NCBI GenBank assembly: GCA_019925795.1
Contig: CM034305.1
Location: 70,730,573-70,794,572 of the forward strand
Length of the DNA: 64,000 nt
Direction of reading: 5' to 3'
DNA from: Dendrobium chrysotoxum
Lineage: Eukaryota; Streptophyta; Magnoliopsida; Asparagales; Orchidaceae
Shown here in pieces: positions 12,398 through 24,400 of the stretch (position 1 is its first letter; each line of letters begins with the position of its first letter). Both the position numbers and the translations under genes were made by a program. The notes beneath the pieces are model-generated. The model did not search any database, was not told the origin of the DNA, and saw only the letters and a program-made list of their open reading frames with translations.

Positions 12398-12689
12398 GGT
12401 ACATGGATAGTATATATTCAAAGCATATTACTAGATATGCAAATCAATTTATAACACTGGAAGCAAGGAATGGAGGTAAGGTAACACTTAGAGATAATAC
12501 CACTAGGAGAGTGGTAGGTACAGGTATGATTAGCAATAAGAACAATTTCTTTATTAAGAATATTTTATTGGTTGATGGCTTGAAATACAATTTATTAAGT
12601 ATTAATCAGCTTTGTGATAGGGGTTTTAATATTAAATTTTTACCTACTAGCTGCATTATAAGTAAAAATGGTTACATGGAAACAGGATA

Positions 12690-12690
<1 letters not shown>
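12398..12690 (+). pseudogene. Copia protease-like segment, active site altered
   Basis: The segment reads WYMDSIYSKHIT where copia proteases have W-x-x-D-S-G-[CA]-S-x-H. The catalytic triplet D-S-G is changed to D-S-I. The downstream LSINQLCDRGF and following residues match the usual linker to the GAG-pre-integrase domain. It is followed at once by an AT microsatellite that replaces the expected coding continuation. Confidence 0.7.

Positions 12691-12693
<3 letters not shown>

Positions 12694-12764
<71 letters not shown>
12694..12764. repeat. (AT)n microsatellite inside the copia polyprotein
   Basis: About 70 bp of uninterrupted TA dinucleotides separate the protease-like and integrase-like segments. 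It breaks the original frame. Such tracts are prone to length change and to assembly error. Confidence 0.95.
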
Positions 12765-12768
<4 letters not shown>

Positions 12769-12828
12769 TGATTTAAACTTTGTTAAATATTCTAATCCTT
12801 TTTATCTCAAAATAATCACTAATGAATC

Positions 12829-13715
12829 ATGGTTATGACATAAAAGACTTTGTCACGCAAGCATGAAAAATTTTAGGAAGATTACTCAGAAAGAGTTGGT
12901 TAGAGGAATACCTAAACTGGGCTTTGTTAAGGATCACATGTGTGATGCATGTCAATTAGGAAAATATGTGAAATCCTCTTTTCATTCAATTAAAGATCTT
13001 AGAACTAGCAAACCTCTAGAAATCATTTATATGAATCTTTTTGGATCGGTTAACACTAAAAGTCTAGGAGGTAAAGTTTTTGGGTTTGTAATCGTTGATG
13101 ATTTTTCAAGATTCACTTGAGTCAAATTCTTATTTCATAAGAGTGAATTATTTGATGAGTTTAGAAGTTTTTTTACTTGGATTCAGAGAAAATTAGGGTG
13201 TAAAATTTTGTCAATTTAAAGTGATCATTGAGGAGAGTTTAAAAATGAAAAAATTGAAGATTTTTAAAGAGAGCAAGGAATTAATCATACTTTTTTAGCA
13301 CCTAGGACCCCTCAACAGAATAAGGTTGTAAAAAAAGAATAAAACTTTAATAAAAGCCGCTAGAGTCATGTTTGCTGAATATTCATTTCTAAAATATTTT
13401 TGGGCTGAAGTAGTTAGTACGGCTTGTGATGTTCTGAATAGGGTGAACATTAGATCCAAATTGAACAAGTCATCTTATAAATTTTTTAAGGGGAGAACAC
13501 CTAATCCTTCACATTTATATATTTTTGGATGTAAGGTTTTCATTCATAATAATGGTAAGACTCCTTTAGGAAAATTTGATCATAAATCTGATGAAGAAAT
13601 TTTTTTGAGATATTATAGTGTTGGCAAATCCTATAGGGTTTTTAACAAGAAAATTTTGGTAGTTGAGGAGATCACACATGTAATTTTTGATGAATCTGTA
13701 TTTCGGAAGAGCTAA
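12829..13715 (+). pseudogene. Copia integrase pseudogene, DDE residues damaged
   Basis: The GAG-pre-integrase/HHCC zinc finger is visible as HKRLCHAS ... CDACQLGK. The core follows: the position normally D in MDLFGP is N (ATGAAT at 13031-13036), the second D in SDH is preserved but a TGA follows it, and the expected glutamate after PQQNKVV is lysine. A further open stretch at 13368-13715 matches the C-terminal part (FAEYSFLKYFWAEVVSTACDV). In-frame stops and shifts occur throughout, so it cannot be catalytically active. Confidence 0.85.
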
Positions 13716-13919
13716 GGTTGGAAGAAGATCATATTGAAGATATCTCCCAATAATTGAAAAGACAAATTTGGAAGAAAGTGTTGGAACGAAAAACACTTTG
13801 CCAAGAGAATAGAAATTTTCTAAGAGTTACCCTAAATAATTGATTTTAGGTGAACCAAGTGAGGGTGTTAGAACTAGGCATAGACTTAGCAAAGAAGTGA
13901 ACCATTCTACCTTTATATC

Positions 13920-14740
13920 AATAATTAAACCCACTAATATAAATCAAGTACTTTCGGATGAATTTTGGATTTTAGCCATGCAAGAAGAATTGAATCAATT
14001 TGTTAGAAATGATGTTTAGGAATTGATTGGAAGGCCTAAGGATCAAAGTGTTGTTGGAGCTAAGTGGGTGTTCAAAAATAAAATGAATGATTCAGGTGTT
14101 GTGATTAGAAATAAGACAAGATTGGTGGCCAAGGGGTATAATCAAATAGAATGAATTAATTTTGAAGAAAATTTTGCCCCTATATCTAGACTTGAAGCGA
14201 TAAGGGTATTACTAGCCTTTGCTTGTTTTAAAGGTTTTAAATTATTTCAAATGGATGTTAAGAGTGTCTTCCTTAATGGGGTGATACAAAAGGATGTTTA
14301 TGTTGAGCAACCTCCAGATTTTAAAAATTCAAAATTCTCTACTCACGTGTTTAAATTGAAAAAGGTATTATATGGACTAAAACAGGCATCTAGGGCTTCG
14401 TATGAGAGGCTAAGCACTTTCCTGCTCGAAAGGTCATTTATTAAAGGAAGTGTGGACACCACTCTCTTTTTAAAAAGGGTAGGAGATGACATACTCATTG
14501 TTCAAATATATGTTGATGATATCTTGTTTGGATGCACAAATAAAAATTTTTGTGATGATTTTTTAAAAATAATGAGTACTGAATTTGAAATAAGTTTGAT
14601 GGAAGATTTGAGTTACTTTCTTGGTTTCAGCATTAAATAATAGGAGGATGAGACATTTCTGATTCAGTCAAAGCATATTAAGGACATTCTCAAGAAATAT
14701 GAGATGAATAGTACTAAACTAATGAGTTCCTCAGTATAGT
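13920..14740 (+). pseudogene. Copia reverse transcriptase pseudogene
   Basis: Conserved copia RT blocks are readable: VKWVFKNKMNDSGV, RLVAKGYNQ (followed by a stop), FQMDVKSVFLNG, LYGLKQASRA, and the catalytic YVDDILFG at 14509-14532, then SYFLGFSIK. The longest open part is 14251-14640. Upstream and downstream stops make the gene defective, although the YVDD motif itself is intact. Confidence 0.88.
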
Positions 14741-14959
14741 TAGATAAGAGCTCTAAGAAAAAATTTGTTGATCAAAAGAAATTTAGAGGATTAATTAGAT
14801 CATTATTTTATTTAACAGCTAGCAGACCAGATATTATGTTTAGTGTTTATTTGTGTACTAGATTTCAAGCTGATCCAAAAAATTCGCATCTCACTGTTGT
14901 TGAAAAAATTCTGAGATATATTTTAGGAACTCAAAACTTAGGGATTTGATATCCTAAAC

Positions 14960-15305
14960 ACAACTCTTCATTTAAAATCATTGGATATTCTGATTAAGAT
15001 TTTGCTGGGTGTAGGATTGATAGAAAGAGTACTTCTGGAACTTGTCAATTCATAGGAAACTCTTTAATTTCTTGGTCTAGTAGAAAGCAAAATTCAGTAG
15101 CTCTTTCTACTATTGAAGTAGAATACTTTGCCTTAGGTAGTTGTGTGGTACATGTTCTTTGATTAAAATAATAACTAATTGATTTAGGATTTTTTATTAA
15201 CACTATTCCAATTTTCTGTGATACTATGCATTTCAAAGAATCATATTCAATATTCTAGAAACAAGCATATATATATATAAGGCATCACTTCATTACAAAG
15301 GCTTA
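14960..15305 (+). pseudogene. Copia RNase H pseudogene, truncated 3' end
   Basis: The segment reads FAGCRIDRKSTSGTCQFIG, then SWSSRKQNSVALSTIEVEYFAL, and finally KHIYIRHHFITK-like residues at about 15260-15300, which match the end of copia pol. Several stops interrupt it. The element ends here: no polypurine tract or 3' LTR follows, so the 3' part was lost or replaced. Confidence 0.78.
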
Positions 15306-16499
15306 AAGTTTACATGGAGGGTTTCCATATTGGAGTTAGATTTGAGTGGATTTATGTTTATTATTACTCTAGGGCTCTATTAGGATCATACACAACCGAA
15401 GTCTATCTCTCTATAAAAACTTAGGGGCATCTCTAGTTGAGGTGAAAAGTAGGAGAGAAGTAATGGTTATATCTATTAGAGTGAAGAGGTTGCACTCTCG
15501 AGCTAGCCTCACATCTCTAGGGTTGGTTTTTATGGTGAAGAAAGAGATGAAAAGAAGCAATATGAGCAAGCTCTATATCAAGAAAAGTATAGATCCCCTA
15601 TATTTTCTCCTTCCCTTAGTTTTAGCTTAGAAGCTTTCAATGCTTTGGGGATGTTATCGTTGGTTGTTGGTCAACTATGAGGTCTTAGTGACATGGCAAC
15701 AAGTTGACCAATAGTGCCCAAGTGACTAAGAGGTGGAAAATGATAAGGCTTTGTTCTTGAACTGCCTATGAGTGATCAATCAAATTAAGCCATTAAGTGC
15801 TTTAACCTATGGATCCTAAGTGTACTTGCTAGCTCGACTGGTCTCTTATGGTGTGGGCCAAGTACACGGCAATAGTGTGGGCATGGGTAGACCTAGAATG
15901 GGCTAGGGATCATGTTTGATCAAAGTAAGCTTAATGAGAGATAAAGCTTTGATCTATTTCCTAAGGTTGACCTAAATGGCACATTGGGAGTTTAAGTGGC
16001 TATACTTACTACAGAGTCCCTAGGGTACCTATCAGAGTACTTCATTAGCTTGAGTTAGGGTGGTATGATCCCTTAAACATAGGTTTGACCCATTAACCCT
16101 AGGTTTAACCTAAATTTGAATTAAGGTTGCCCCAATGCCGGTACATGGGTTCTACTTTTATCTAAGGAGTCCCTATGTGACTATGCTCAAACTATGACTT
16201 AAGGAACCAAGGTAGGTCCTAAGAGAGACACAAATGATAATGCTAGACTAAGCTGGTTATTAGGCTGACCCATTAGGAAAGACCCAACTCCAAGGCTTGT
16301 GATGATTAGGTCTACTAGACCTTTTAGTCATCATGGACTAGATAATCGTGGGTTAGCTTGAGTCATACTAGAACTCATTGAGCCAATTTAGATGTAAAGA
16401 CCCTAGTAATATAAAATAGATGTGATCAAGCTTAATAGAAGACCATTGTCCTTAGGAATTGCCCATGAAGGCCTGTTAAGATATTGGTTCCAGCATTGC
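15306..16499. other. Unassigned repeat-like DNA between two copia remnants
   Basis: No coding similarity is recognised on either strand. The short open frame at 15442-15630 has no domain. Composition is more balanced than the neighbouring intergenic DNA, as often seen in LTR or noncoding retroelement sequence, but no terminal repeats could be found by eye. Confidence 0.45.
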
Positions 16500-17010
16500 C
16501 AGAATTGATGCCAATATCCATATATTTACTTAATTAAGCACATAACATGCTCTCCCAACCTTGAAATACTTTGTTAATTTATATTCATTCAAAATAAAAT
16601 GAGTTGAACCAAAGTTTTATTTTTTTTCACAAATTTATTTTTTTGAGGTGTCCTAGCAGATAAAAATTATGTTTTATTAAAAATTCTTTACAAAATATTT
16701 TAAACTTTTCATTTTCAAACTCCCTATTATGTCATTATGGATTATTGAATCCATATAGAAAATGATTTAAATTCTTCAATGGATTCATTTTTGTGTGCGA
16801 AAAATAACTAAATATAAAACGAGTGCAATCATCCATAATAAAAAAATGTAAGGAATTGCCACTTAGATTGATTGTGTTGATTGATGCAAATAAATTCATA
16901 TATAAAATCTCTAGGAACCAATATGTGGCTTCATTCTCATCGATTGAAATGAAATTTTAGCTTATTTCTCCAATGGGCATGATCTATACAAATGATCATT
17001 AAAAAATTCT
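16500..17010 (-). pseudogene. Opposite-strand copia integrase fragment
   Basis: On the minus strand, shifting frames give copia integrase landmarks in order: FISIDENEATYWFLEILYMN-like (usual M-D-L-F-G-P region, with D to N), FFAHKNESIEEFKSFSIWIQ, ARTPQKNKFVKKNKTLVQL and KYFKVGRACYVLN-like residues. It has many stops and frameshifts and no flanking gag or RT. It is a separate, older copia fragment lying head-on to the element at 8740-15305. Confidence 0.65.
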
Positions 17011-17935
17011 AATTTAGATAGTCCTCTTAACTAATTTTAATTTTATATTTTTTTGAATTGTATGTCAGTTAGTATGATAGGTTCTCATATATGCTATAGT
17101 CATGATTTATTAAGAGTAATATTTATATACTCAACTATGGTCATAGTTTATCATATTGATCATCTACGACCGTTAAGTAGAGTTACTTATTTGATCTTTT
17201 GGCTATTTGATTATTGATTCAATATTAGAATTAGTCCAAAAGATTTTATTTTCTTTGTGATTCTTCTTTCCATCACCTTTGTTATTTATCTTTTCTTTGT
17301 GATTGCCATTTTGATCGTTTACCTAATATTCTCTTGGAGAAAAACAAAATTTGTCGTCTATCGACTAGTCGCCGTTCGCTATCCTGTTGCAAGCCGTGAA
17401 CTGCTTCGACATGTAGGTTGGGCGTTTGACGTTTGAACGAGAAAGCAGAGGTGTTTCTGGTTTGGCGCTTCGCCTTCAGTTTATGTGTGCGTGAGAACCC
17501 TTCTCCAATCGTGTGAAGCAGACGTTCGTTTGGTTCGCATGAAAGGAGGCGAAGAGTGAGTGGCGAGAACTGTATAATCCCAAAAAAACCCTAAAATTTG
17601 CTTTTAATTGCAATTAAGTGGCCATAAATGAATTTAATTAAACATTAATTATAAAGTCAGTGGAGTCCGTGCCCCAGAGGCCCCATAATATGTCCGCCCC
17701 TGTTTGCATCCTAATATTTTAATAAACATCTAATTACCTTCTCTAAGTTAGAATATTCTTTTCCTAAAGAGCATTAAGTATTGATAATTTTTATGAATCT
17801 TTAGCAAGTATTTATAATTGTTTCAATAGGTTTCATCCAAAATATTTTTATTAAATATATTTATTCTGCCGTATCTTAAATAGCCATTATCTCTTTGTTT
17901 CGCTTCTTAAACCCGCAGTAGAACAAACACTTCAC
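17011..17935. other. Intergenic DNA upstream of the ALE2-like kinase
   Basis: No coding region is recognised. The stretch 17340-17580 is noticeably richer in G and C than its surroundings and may be proximal promoter or a small insertion. The last part is AT-rich. A TTATATTTTA motif at about 17941 could serve as a weak TATA element for transcription towards 18402. Confidence 0.4.
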
Positions 17936-18086
17936 AGCTTCTTATATTTTAGTGGCACACGGCCAGTTTTCGCTCTCTGACTTACGACTAAAACATTATA
18001 AAGAAAAGTTAAAAAGAAAAGAAAAAAAGGAAAAAAAAAGAAAAAAAAGAGAGGCAAGCTTGAAGCAGCAGGACGCAGAGAGAGAG

Positions 18087-18390
18087 ATGGAGGGAAAAAG
18101 CGAGAAAAATTGAGAAGGGAGATAAAAAGCAACGAATCGCAAAACCCTAGCTATTCCCCGTTCGAAATTAGCTTCCATGGACTGGAATCCGACAGCCCAG
18201 GCCAGATCCCGATATCAGAGGACTCCAAGTTGGCTGCTTAAAGCTCCAGATCGCTTGATCTCGCCCCTGCTCAATCTCAGCCAACAAGCCGCTGCCCGTG
18301 GCTGCAGCTTCTAGATAGGAGCCATTGGCGGCACTGATGCTGCCTCCGCAGATTGCTGTGTTGTCCAGATCTGACTATTTTATTAACTGA
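18087..18390 (+). promoter_or_regulatory. Three upstream ORFs in the 5' leader of the ALE2-like kinase
   Basis: Three AUG-initiated ORFs precede the main ATG at 18402: 18087-18113 (8 codons), 18177-18314 (45 codons, beginning MDWNPTAQARSRYQRTPSWL) and 18337-18390 (17 codons). The first two are in the main frame but end in stops. The third is out of frame. If transcription starts upstream of about 18080 they would be part of the leader and could reduce translation of the kinase. The transcription start is not visible in the sequence, so this is inference. Confidence 0.5.
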
Positions 18391-18401
18391 CAGGGCAGGG
18401 G

Positions 18402-21400
18402 ATGGGGAACTCTCAGATTCGTGGCCTAGGAGGTACAGTTGCCAGAGCTTATAATTTCAGTCGATGCATTTTTTTTTTTCTTGCTGGGTTTGATTGTTTG
18501 TGGTTTATTTAAAGGGAAAGCTGCGTTTCTGAGATGTGGTATGCGAATCTGTTAATTGAGGGCTCTTGTGAGATTAGACTCTTCAGATGGATGGGTCTTC
18601 TTTCCTTTTGATGTGAACTACGGGATTGATAGATTGGAGTTGGCTTTATGCGTTTTCTTTGCTTCTCTGCTATTTAGAATGAGATGTTTGTTAGTCCTAA
18701 TAATGAGATCTTTGTTTAATCACCATTGAAACCTTGCTGTGCCGCAACTGTTTGTTAGTATTGGTTTGTGCATAAATTTTTTAATGTTGTGTAGAAGCTA
18801 TTTGTTTCTCAATACTGTTTTGAGCTATCTAATTATGCAATGAATGGGGCCCTGAGGCTCAGCATTTTTTGTAATGGAAATTCTTTAGTTTTGAGTATTT
18901 TTGAAGTTGGACGAACTGTAAGTTTGAATCGGAGATCAAGGTGAATAATTTGTTTCCCTTATCTTTGACCATGGACTCTCTGGATGCCGAATTTCTTGCA
19001 TTGTTATTAATTTAAATTGCATTCTTATGTGCGTAAAGATTATTTACTTTAATCCTTTTGTCCTTTGCCTCCTTATTGCTGTGAATGGGTTGTTGTTCAT
19101 TTTTCATAGAAGTAAATTGTCAAGTGCCATGGTTTTTTCTGGCATAGCTCAAAGATGAATGTTATTCTGAACCATTATGTAGTGAATACTTTGGATACAC
19201 TTCTCGCATGCTTAATTTTGTGCTTGCAGAATTGCTGAGACTACCGCCTGGATTGCTACTGCTAAGTTATATGACATTATTGATTTTGGTGCAAGTCACA
19301 ACTGAGGATTTAGCGCCTAGTTCGGAGTTTGAAACAGCTTTTGTAACTTCATCTGGTACTCCGCTGAGCAGCAAATCTACCGTGTACTTACGTACTATAC
19401 CATCCACCAGATTTCCATCGACTACAGGTCTTCATCTTGTTCGTAGAGGACTGAGGAGCAATTTTCCATTGGAAGTTGCGTCTCCACCCATCTCTGCCAC
19501 TCCGTTTCTTAGTTCGTTAACAACCACTGGTGAACCTTCTTCAAGTTCATTACACTTGTATAAACGAATAATGCAACAGAGCCAACTCCTTTCTTCAGCA
19601 TCTATGAGTGTACCTTCTCCTGTGGGGCAAAATTCTAGCTTTGACTCGAATGTCAGCTCAGTTCCACCTGGTTTAGCAGAGCCTCCGATTTCTCATCATT
19701 CAGGTGAGCTTAGGTTTCACGGAAAGCCATGAGATTGTTATATGAGCTCATATCAATATGAAATTGGTTTATGCTACTTTAATCAAACTGAATGTTACAG
19801 GATGTGCCAGTTCCGGAATAGTTAAAAGATATAACACCATTACTAATTCTGGTAGACTTGCTATTGTATCTCTTTGCTTTGTTTTATATGCGCATGCTTT
19901 GTTTTATATGCTCAATGCAATTAGGAGCAAGTTTAAGCTATACATTCCATGTAGCATCTGATTTCCATAAGTGGAACCTGACTCTCATTGATTAGAGTGC
20001 TGATAACTTTCAGCATGACCCTTGGAGTTTGTAAATATTCATGTTTGACATCACTTTTTTTTGCAATAGAACCTTTGTTTTTGTAATTATTTATTTGACA
20101 TGACCTTTATTTAGTTCATATTTTGCAACAGGATGCTGTGGGCCAAACATGGTCCAGAGACGAGGTACTCGAGATTGTCATTGTGTTTATCCAGTAAAAG
20201 TAGAGCTGTTCCTTTGGAATGTTTCTCAGAGATCAAATTGGAGCAATGAATTTCTGGAAAAATTAGCGTCTCAGCTTAATCTGCAAGTCACTCAATTTGA
20301 GATTGATAACTTCTATGTTGTTGGTTTGTCAGGGCTAAATATCACCATGGACATTGCCCCACATAATGGGATAAGTTTCTCTGCCACGCAAGTTCTTGCA
20401 ATGAATAGCTCACTTGCTTTGCATAAAGTTTTTATTGATCCTAATGTAATTGGAGGCTACAAAGTTCTTAATTTTACATGGTTTGAGCCACCAACTCCTT
20501 CTCCTGGTAATACTTACTTTTTGTCATTTCAAATGTATACTGTTGTAGGAAATTTATGCAACATTAAATAAATTGTTTTAGATGTTTAGCTATTAAACAA
20601 GCTGCGTTTGTTCAGTGTTATTAAAGGCAGGCTATGTGGCACCCGGTTGCTTGGTCAAGGCAAGGCCATAGCATTTCACGCACCTCATTGGCTAATGGCT
20701 TTGTCAAGGCATGCATTGGTTTGTGTCTTGCCTTAAGCAGAATGGAATGTGGTGGCAAGAACTTTAACTTGATTTTAGTGATCGGTGTGAATATTTCAAT
20801 TGTTGAACATAGTTTTTTGATGATGATAATTTGGTATGAGATGTGAAAAATATCATCAAGAGTTTGGGAAACAAGTTGATCAAAAATAAGTGCAAGAACA
20901 AGCTATGAAGTTATAAATTTTTAAGAAGTAAAGCAAATCTAATAAACAGAGTAAGAGATGGAGGGCTACGAATGGAGTGATAGAGAGGAGATCATGGATA
21001 ATGATGTAGATAGAATAGATAGATGTGAATATTATGTTATACTTGGGGCATGCAACTACAGACTTAAGTATTTGAACTTACTCATTTAAAATAATTTACT
21101 TAGCTAGCTTTTTGAACTCAAAATGCGATGAAACTCGAAAAGTCACTGTTTTAACTAACATAATTCAATGTGATAATCACTATTTCGTATTTTAAATTGT
21201 TCCTCTTAATTAAATACGTTTCTGAATGGTATAACTAGTCCTTTTTTAGCACTCATTTTGTGTGGGCAAATGCGTAAGGTGTTGCGTAGCACTTCATGCA
21301 TTCAACAATCATAGCACCTTACGTGTGTCAGCTTCTTGCTGGGAATTAAATTAATTGGAGTTCATCTTGTAGATCTTTGAATAGATGGACCTTTGTCCCA

Positions 21401-24400
21401 TATTTCTAATAATATAATTATATTGGCAGTAGGTTCTATTCTTCTTCCTCTGCTTAAATCTCATTTTCCTATCGCACTTTTCCTTTGATATCCTTCTTTA
21501 GGTTGGATCTCACCTACCCTTCTTTTCGTTAAGACCCTGTCCTTACTGCTGCTTTCCTTTTATTCTCTCTCTATATCGAAAATAGAAACACAAACACCAA
21601 GAAGATAGATTATCTCCAAGTAACATTGTCAGCTCTTTTTTTATGGACCTAATTCCAAAATATTTGATTTGTATATGCAGACTGTAGCCCTTATTTGCTC
21701 GTTAGTTCAGAATAACAACAATGCTTCTGTCTGGCTTACTTGGGATCCATAGCTTTGGGCAATTTAACGTTAACTATATGCTTGTTAAACAAATATGTAT
21801 GACCGAATTGGCAGCTAAATAGAAAGCCTAAGAATCTATCTTGTCTTATGGAAAGTTCAACTTTACCTTGCTCTTGTTTTGTGGCGTTATGGTGAAAGGA
21901 AGTTGTACCCCTACTCTTGATAGTAGTAGCTCGCTAAGAGACTTATGGGAAAAAAAAAGGACATGTTATCTATCAATTTAGTGGCTCTTACTCCATCCTA
22001 GTGATTTTGGTCAAAGTTTGACGGGAAGTCGGATGCTAAATAGGCTTTATATATCACTTGTTATCAAAGCTCCATTTTTTTAATATTCAGAACTGCCGCA
22101 TGTCCCTGACTTCCAGATCAAACTTCAAACTGCCTCATACTTGCAACCAGATGTCATTACAGATGACATTCTTGTTACTAAGTTTTACTACATGATAATC
22201 ACAAGCCATTCTCCGATGCATGATGCCCTTTGTTAATTTTTGCCAATAAGCATTTCTTACTTGTGTGAAATGTATTTTATTGCTCAATTTTGAGATGTTC
22301 TTTTCTTGGTTCTTGATGTCTTTCCTGATTTCATATACAACCATGCTCCTTGGGAAAAATTTACAGCTTAATGGATCATCTTATATTACGTACCCACTGT
22401 AGTGTCTTAGGATAAACTTAATTGCTTTACTTGGAAGCACCAACTATGAGTGAATATAAAAAACTCACAAAATTACAACAAGAAGACCTAGCACCAAAAG
22501 AAGACTAAATTTGTTTGGTTTAGCCAAATCAAGTCTATATCCATGGAAGAGGGAGAGGATCTGATCCACTATAGAGAAGCAGTAAAAATATTCAAATAAA
22601 ATAGAAAAAAAAATTTTCTTCCTCAAATCTATGTATATTCAATCTCATCTAAAGTACAAGCTTTGAATCTCTTAGACATAAAGAACAAAGATGAGAGATA
22701 ATAAAAGATCAACTAATACTAGAAATTCTCTACTTGTGCTCTTGAAATGGTGCTATCGTGCTTGCCTTTGGAATTTTAGGGTTATTTATGTCGCCACTTT
22801 GGTTGACATCACATCAAGATAGTTTTTCACAATTATAAAAATGAGCAAAATTGAAATTTATTTATTAATTTTCATCTTTTCCATTTTTTTCTTCTCTTTT
22901 ATTTTTCCCCTCCAACCCTCATCCAACCCTCGCACTTTCTCTTTGTAATCCCTTCTCTATCACCTAGCCATTATCCTATACAATTCATAGGACATGCACA
23001 AGCAACTATAGTTCACATGTATTCATGAGCAAATCATTAAGTTTTATTCATTTGACGAAAAACTCAAATGACGAGATAAACAAATTTCCTGTGTTGAAGT
23101 CCTGAAATGAAGTCGAATATTCATCATGATAGATTTCAATCTTTTAGTTCTAATTCCACCAGCTATATGGATCCATGAGATATTCATTGTCAGCATTTTA
23201 TAGCATCTATGTTCCCACACCTTTTCTTATCATTAATAATGATTTTTTGCAATTCTCGTGTTGATTTTTTGTTTATGGGGTTATCCAACTATTCATTTTG
23301 CCTTTTCTACTTCCGAGGTATCATGGATCTCTGTCTATATGTCTAATTAATTTTATATGGAGTAAATCAATCTGCATTTAATTATCTTAATTATTTGTTT
23401 AGGATTTCTTGCATTATGATTTTTTTTTTCTTTTATTTTTTTAGCAGTATTGAGCTTCTTATTTTTTGACTTATTTTTTGATTGAGACGAACTTCTAGCT
23501 TTGGGACTACTTTTATATGATATTTTCTTATTGTTTGTGAAATCAAGAAATAAGATATTCTCTTCTCTATTTTTTATTTATGTGATGCACAAAAAATGTG
23601 CGAATTATAGAGGAATTAAGTTAATGTGTCATACATTAAAATTATGGGAGAGAGTTATTAAGCATAGGTTACGACGTGATACTAATGTTTCTCAAAATCA
23701 ATTTGGATTCATGCTAGGTAGGTATACTATGGAAGCTATACATTTATTGAGAGGTTTGATGGAGGAGTATAGAGAGAATAAGGAAGATCTATATATGATA
23801 TTTATTGATTTAGAGAAAACATATGATAAAGTTTCAAGAGAAGTGCTCTGGAGAGTTCTAGAAAAGAAATGAGATTATGCTTATACTCAAGTCATTAAGG
23901 ATTAAGGATATGTATGCAGGAGCTATTACTTGTGTTCAAACAAAAGGTGATTTGACCAAGTATTTTATTATTTTAGTTGGATTACATCAAGGATTAACTT
24001 TAGTCCCATATCCTTTTTGCTTTAGTAATGGATGTTCTTACTAGACATTTGCAAGAGATTTACTCTAGTGTATGCCTTTTGCTAATGATATTCTTCTTGT
24101 TGATAAGACTAAAGAGGGAGTTGAAGAAAAACTTGAATTATGGAGGTCAACCTTAGAGTCTAAAGGTTTTTTGCTTGAGTAGATCTAAAACCGAATACAT
24201 GGAGTGTAATGTTAGTAGTAATAGATCTAGTGTGGGGATTGTGATTTTGGACGATCAAGTTATTAAAAAGAGTACACTTTATAGATATCTCGGGTTCTTG
24301 TACAAAGTGATGGTGAAATAGATGGGGGTATTATTAGTAGAATTCAAGTTTGATGGTAGAAGTGTAGGAATGCATCAGATTGTTGTGTGATGGAAAAGTA

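Noticed and set aside
18177..18314. N-terminal extension of the ALE2-like kinase, since the 45-codon uORF is in the same frame
   Set aside because: An in-frame TAG at 18312-18314 separates it from the main ATG and no convincing splice pair removes it.
20149..20846. Separate short genes at 20149-20571 and 20634-20846
   Set aside because: The first is exon 3 of the kinase read through into its intron. The second is intronic with no domain.
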